In this document: positions 19,702-23,182 of the stretch, one piece after another | How positions within the stretch are numbered: position 1 is the first letter of the stretch | Layout of the letters: the number at the start of each line of letters is the position of its first letter | Made by a program: the position numbers and the translations under genes | Notes under the pieces: generated by a model | Seen by the model: the letters and a program-made list of their open reading frames with translations, nothing else | Databases searched by the model: none | Told to the model about the DNA's origin: nothing | Assembly (NCBI GenBank): GCA_046047235.1 | Contig: JBJOII010000066.1 | Location: 1-23,182, forward strand | Source: JBMTVN01 sp046047235 | Lineage (GTDB): Bacteria > Verrucomicrobiota > Verrucomicrobiia > Limisphaerales > JAHDYP01 | Direction: 5' to 3' | DNA: 23,182 bases

Positions 19702-21708
19702 ATGATCCAGGCGGTTTATGCATCTTTGTCCGAAGCCTGTATGACCATCGTTGGATTCATGAACCGTGGGGTGAGGGGTGCGTTGCGAGTGTGGCTGGCG
19801 CTTGCACTGGTGTTGTCCTGCCGTGGGGAGTCGTTGATTGAGCGTGATGAAGAGGCTCTTCGAACGGATGCCGGAAAAGCTTTCGAGGAGGTCATCGCTC
19901 CCTTTGTAAAGGACTATTGCCAGCGTTGTCACGGTCAGGACCGTCAGCGAGGCGGGATCAACCTGGAGTCGGCGGTGAAGAACCCGGGTGAGACCGCGGC
20001 GAACCATCTCTGGAAGCAGGTTATTGCGGTCATCAAGTCCAGTGATATGCCACCGCAGGACGTGGAGAAGCAGCCTTTGGACGAGGAACGGCGGGACTTT
20101 CTGGTTGCGATGGGAAAGCTGAAATATCTCAGCGTCAGGGATCCCGGGTTGTTTGTCATCCGCCGTTTAAACAAGCTGGAGTATGGCAACACACTGCATG
20201 ACCTGCTTGGGGTGGACGCTTCGGTGGCGGATGAATTGCCGGACGAGGTGTTTGGTGCCGGTTACCTGAACACGCTGTCGCCTCTCCAGACCGAGCAGTA
20301 TTTGGAAATTGCCAACAGCGTCTTGGACGAAGTGTTTGGTCCGAGCGGGTCCGGGCCTGCGGCGATCCGGCGACGGTGGGTTGGTGAAGTGCCGGAAGCT
20401 GGAACCGATCAACGCGTCGCCGCCGGAGAGGTTGCCCGGTCGTTCGCCCGCGCTGCCTACCGGCGTCCACCGTCGGAGACGGAGCTGGATGTGTTGCTGG
20501 ACGTGTTTGATCTGGCCCGCGAAAACGGGCTCGCCTACCTGGACGCCGTCCGCCTGATGTTCAAGGCCGTTCTGGTATCGCCGCAATTCCTGTACATTAC
20601 GCCAAGCATGGACGAGGTCGGGGCGACGTCCGGCGTGGTTTCTTTGGACGACTATCAGCTGGCATCGAGGCTCTCATATCTTCTGTGGGCGACCATGCCG
20701 GATGAAGCATTGTCGAGCCTGGCCGACAGTGGAAGGCTGCACGAGCCGGAGGTTTTGCGGGCTCAGGTCAAGCGGATGCTGGATGACGATCGGGCGCGTG
20801 GGTTGTTTGATGGTTTTGGTTCGCAGTGGCTTGGCCTGGGTGACCTGGAAGACAGGACGTTTGACGAGGAGAAGTTTCCCCAGATGACGAGTGAGATGCG
20901 TGCGGCGATGTATGATGAAGCGCGTTTGTTTTTTGAGGATCTCGTGCGCCACAACCGGGGGGTGATCGGCCTGGTGGATGCGGACTACACGTTCTTGAAC
21001 GGAACGCTGGCGGCCATTTACGGGCTGGAAGGGCAGGTTCAAGGACCGGGAATGAGGAAAGTGGATTTGGAAGACAGGAATCGTGGCGGGATTCTGGGTA
21101 TGCCGGGGGTGCTGGCCACCACCTCATTCCCGAACCGGACCAGCCCGGTCAAGCGCGGCGTGTGGGTGCTGGAGCAGGTGTTGGGGGAGCACATTCCGCC
21201 GCCGCCGCCGAATGTTCCGGCATTGGATCAGCAGGAGCGAAAGGCGGTTGAGAATCTGACCCTGCGTGAGCGCACGGAACTGCATGTCAGTGATCCCACG
21301 TGCGCCAACTGCCACAAGATCCTGGATCCAATCGGGTTTGGTCTGGAGAACTTTGATGCCATCGGACGATGGCGTGAACAGGATGATTCAGGCGGTGGCA
21401 TTGATGCCTCCGGGGAGTTGCCCACGGGGGAACGCTTTTCGTCCCCCGCTGAGCTCAAGGTAATCCTTGCCGGCAGGGTCGAGCAGTTGGCCCGTAACCT
21501 GACTGAGAAGCTGTTGGCCTACGCCTTGTGCCGCCCCCTGGAGGGCTATGACGAGATTGTGGTGGATGAGTTGATGAGGAACGTTGCCGGGCAGGGATAT
21601 GGCATGCAGACGATCATCGCGGAGATCGCAGCCAGTTATCCTTTCGGGCATCGCCGGATCGAGGAACCACTCGCATTTAACCCACATGAAAAAGCACCTT
21701 CTGATTAA
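19702..21708 (+). CDS. DUF1592/DUF1588-family dihaem cytochrome-like protein
   Basis: Residue numbers count from the internal Met at 19759, where a signal peptide would begin (NRGVRGALRVWLALALVLSC). The protein carries a planctomycete-type cytochrome c domain with haem site CQRCH (54-58) and DMPP as probable ligand Met97. DUF1587 (FVIRRLNKLEYGNTLHDLLG), DUF1595 (ARAAYRRPPSETE), DUF1592 (LASRLSYLLWATMPD), DUF1588 (NRGGILGMPGVLATTSFPNR) and DUF1585 (ARNLTEKLLAYALCRPL) follow in order. A second CANCH haem site (515-519) lies before DUF1585. This set is found in Planctomycetes and Verrucomicrobia, usually paired with DUF1552, and is presumed to act in periplasmic electron transfer. GAGGG favours the 19702 start. 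Confidence 0.92.
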   Translation: MIQAVYASLSEACMTIVGFMNRGVRGALRVWLALALVLSCRGESLIERDEEALRTDAGKAFEEVIAPFVKDYCQRCHGQDRQRGGINLESAVKNPGETAANHLWKQVIAVIKSSDMPPQDVEKQPLDEERRDFLVAMGKLKYLSVRDPGLFVIRRLNKLEYGNTLHDLLGVDASVADELPDEVFGAGYLNTLSPLQTEQYLEIANSVLDEVFGPSGSGPAAIRRRWVGEVPEAGTDQRVAAGEVARSFARAAYRRPPSETELDVLLDVFDLARENGLAYLDAVRLMFKAVLVSPQFLYITPSMDEVGATSGVVSLDDYQLASRLSYLLWATMPDEALSSLADSGRLHEPEVLRAQVKRMLDDDRARGLFDGFGSQWLGLGDLEDRTFDEEKFPQMTSEMRAAMYDEARLFFEDLVRHNRGVIGLVDADYTFLNGTLAAIYGLEGQVQGPGMRKVDLEDRNRGGILGMPGVLATTSFPNRTSPVKRGVWVLEQVLGEHIPPPPPNVPALDQQERKAVENLTLRERTELHVSDPTCANCHKILDPIGFGLENFDAIGRWREQDDSGGGIDASGELPTGERFSSPAELKVILAGRVEQLARNLTEKLLAYALCRPLEGYDEIVVDELMRNVAGQGYGMQTIIAEIAASYPFGHRRIEEPLAFNPHEKAPSD

Positions 21709-23068
21709 CCGCCGGACCTGTCTCAAGGGCATTGGAGCATCGCTCGCCCTGCCATTGCTCGAGTGCATGGGGTGGGCGGAGCAGGCCGGGAAGGGGGGCG
21801 GCAAGCCGCCCGTCCGACTGGGGTTCATGTACATGCCCCACGGGGTGATTATGGATCAGTTTTGGCCGGCAAACGCTGAGAGTTATCTCTCGGCGCCGCC
21901 ACCAGCCATCGAATCATTGCGGCCGGTGTTGGATCAATGCCTGATGATGAAGGGGATTTCTGGCGTCCCCATCGCACCCTTCAACGGTGCTCCGCATGCG
22001 CTTGAGTTGTCGACCTGGTTGACTGCGATGTTGCCGGATGCGAACACGCGGCACCAAATCAACATTGGGATCTCGGCGGATCAGATCGCGGCGAATTATG
22101 TTGGTGGATTTACCGCCTTGCCATCCCTTGAGCTGGCCACGATGCCCCAGACGCACAAGGAAAACCAGGAGGGGCTAAACGAGGGCTACTACACGCACTG
22201 CAGCTTTCGCTCGCCAACCCAGCCCGTTCCGGCCGAAATCAATCCGCGCAATGTCTTGAATCGGCTCTTTGGCAAGACCGATCGTTCCGGGCATCTGGCC
22301 AAGGCGGACCCGCTGGATCGTCGGATGCTCGACCTGGTGATTGGCGGCGCGAAGGAATTTCGGCGTAAACTGCCCCGCAACGACCAGCAGAAGCTGGATG
22401 AGTACCTCGACAGCGTGAGGTCGGTCGAGCGCCGCATCGCCGCCATCGAATATCGGCAGAAGGAGGCGGCACTCGAAAAGGCCGGGGTAAGTGCCAGCAA
22501 ACGGAACGCATCGGATTCGCCCCCCATCGAGATCAAGATTCCGGAGGGGGAGAAGCGCAGCGAATACATGCAGGTCATGTGCGATCTGAACATCCTTGCG
22601 TTCCAGACGGACACCACCCGTGTGAGTACCTACATCGGTTCAACCCCAAACGGGGTGTCCTATCCAGAACTTGGGTTCAGCAATGAGCACCATTCCCAGA
22701 CGCATCACAACCATGAAGCCGAGAAGGTCAGGAAAGTGGCGGCGATCACCAAATTCAACATCGACCAGTTTGCTTACATGGTGAAGAAGATGGCCGGGCT
22801 GCGGGAGGGGGACGGCAGCCTGCTCGACAACTGCATCATGATGTGGGGTTCCGGTCTGGAGGACGGGAACATCCACGCCCGCGAGAATCTCCCTTTCATC
22901 ATTGCGGGAAGAGGTGGAGGGACGCTCAACACCGGTCGGTTTCTGCCCGACATCAAGGGCAACCAGGGTGACCTCCTCACGACCCTTTTGGCCTGCGCGG
23001 GGGTTCCTTTCGATCGGCCGGTCGGCATCGCCACCAAGCAGATTCAGGAACTGATCAGGCGTGCCTAG
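21686..23068 (+). CDS. DUF1552 exported protein
   Basis: The 460-residue protein begins MKKHLLINRRTCLKGIGASLALPLLECMG, a Tat-type signal (RRTCLKG) as is usual for DUF1552. VRLGFMYMPHGVIMDQFWP and TWLTAML mark the family start. A charged helical region (RRKLPRNDQQKLDEYLDSVR) spans the middle, and HHSQTHHNHE and MMWGSGLEDGNIHARENLPF lie towards the end, the latter resembling the DUF1501/sulfatase-like fold end. I chose this ATG because it starts the Tat signal; it overlaps the cytochrome gene's last 23 nt, so the two are translationally coupled. Function is unknown, but the partnership suggests a periplasmic oxidoreductase or hydrolase complex. Confidence 0.92.
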   Translation: MKKHLLINRRTCLKGIGASLALPLLECMGWAEQAGKGGGKPPVRLGFMYMPHGVIMDQFWPANAESYLSAPPPAIESLRPVLDQCLMMKGISGVPIAPFNGAPHALELSTWLTAMLPDANTRHQINIGISADQIAANYVGGFTALPSLELATMPQTHKENQEGLNEGYYTHCSFRSPTQPVPAEINPRNVLNRLFGKTDRSGHLAKADPLDRRMLDLVIGGAKEFRRKLPRNDQQKLDEYLDSVRSVERRIAAIEYRQKEAALEKAGVSASKRNASDSPPIEIKIPEGEKRSEYMQVMCDLNILAFQTDTTRVSTYIGSTPNGVSYPELGFSNEHHSQTHHNHEAEKVRKVAAITKFNIDQFAYMVKKMAGLREGDGSLLDNCIMMWGSGLEDGNIHARENLPFIIAGRGGGTLNTGRFLPDIKGNQGDLLTTLLACAGVPFDRPVGIATKQIQELIRRA

Positions 23069-23182
23069 CGCCTTCATTGGGCCAGGGCCTGGGGGTATCT
23101 GAATACCTGTGGACCTCGGTTAAGCCGGGCTGAGAGCAACTCTGCCCATCCTGCTTTGGTGGATTGCCGGTCTCTCGCCGGC

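Overview
The window looks like a chromosomal segment of a GC-rich member of the PVC superphylum, most likely Verrucomicrobiota. Three things support this: the DUF1592-type cytochrome plus DUF1552 gene pair (19.7-23.07 kb), an L28 with the long internal basic insert seen in that group, and intergenic arrays of heptanucleotide repeats known from Verrucomicrobia genomes. This is inferred from gene content and style, not from a marker phylogeny.

Region 1 (1-8.09 kb) is ordinary chromosome dissected by repeats. It holds a B12-dependent radical SAM protein resembling BchE, a minus-strand operon (LysM coiled-coil protein, STAS protein, DUF6454-like secreted protein), a small carboxylesterase, rpmB with a textbook terminator, and a secreted CocE/NonD-type hydrolase. 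Between almost every pair of genes lies a copy of one mosaic repeat family. Its modules recur in changing combinations: hexamer runs (ATCGNN), short perfect hairpins, heptamer runs of CCCATCT type, an exchangeable hairpin, (CCCTCNG)n, and CGCTTCC-type heptamers. The copies abut gene ends so closely that some C-termini are repeat-encoded.

Region 2 (8.09-11.99 kb) is an accessory island. It begins at an intact tRNA-Leu(GAG), followed by a duplicated non-coding unit and a four-helix-bundle gene. Next come the C-terminal stump of a tyrosine integrase, an operon of three small proteins (two clearly membrane proteins) joined by ATGA overlaps, another small membrane protein, and a tRNA-fMet-like 3' fragment followed by a perfect terminator. 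A diverged repeat of about 60 nt flanks the membrane-protein block.

Region 3 (11.99-16.2 kb) carries two unrecognised secreted or anchored proteins in tandem, a secreted nucleoside-hydrolase-like (DUF1593/Sde182) protein, and a fragment of a secreted protein on the minus strand.

Region 4 (16.2-23.18 kb) holds an exported amidase, 1.6 kb of mostly decayed DNA with one small membrane ORF, and the overlapping DUF1592-family dihaem cytochrome / DUF1552 pair. On the plus strand the left 8 kb is strongly C-rich whichever way genes run, while the amidase region is strongly G-rich. No complete defence system, CRISPR array or intact transposase is visible. The least explained features are the mosaic repeat family and the small membrane-protein block.
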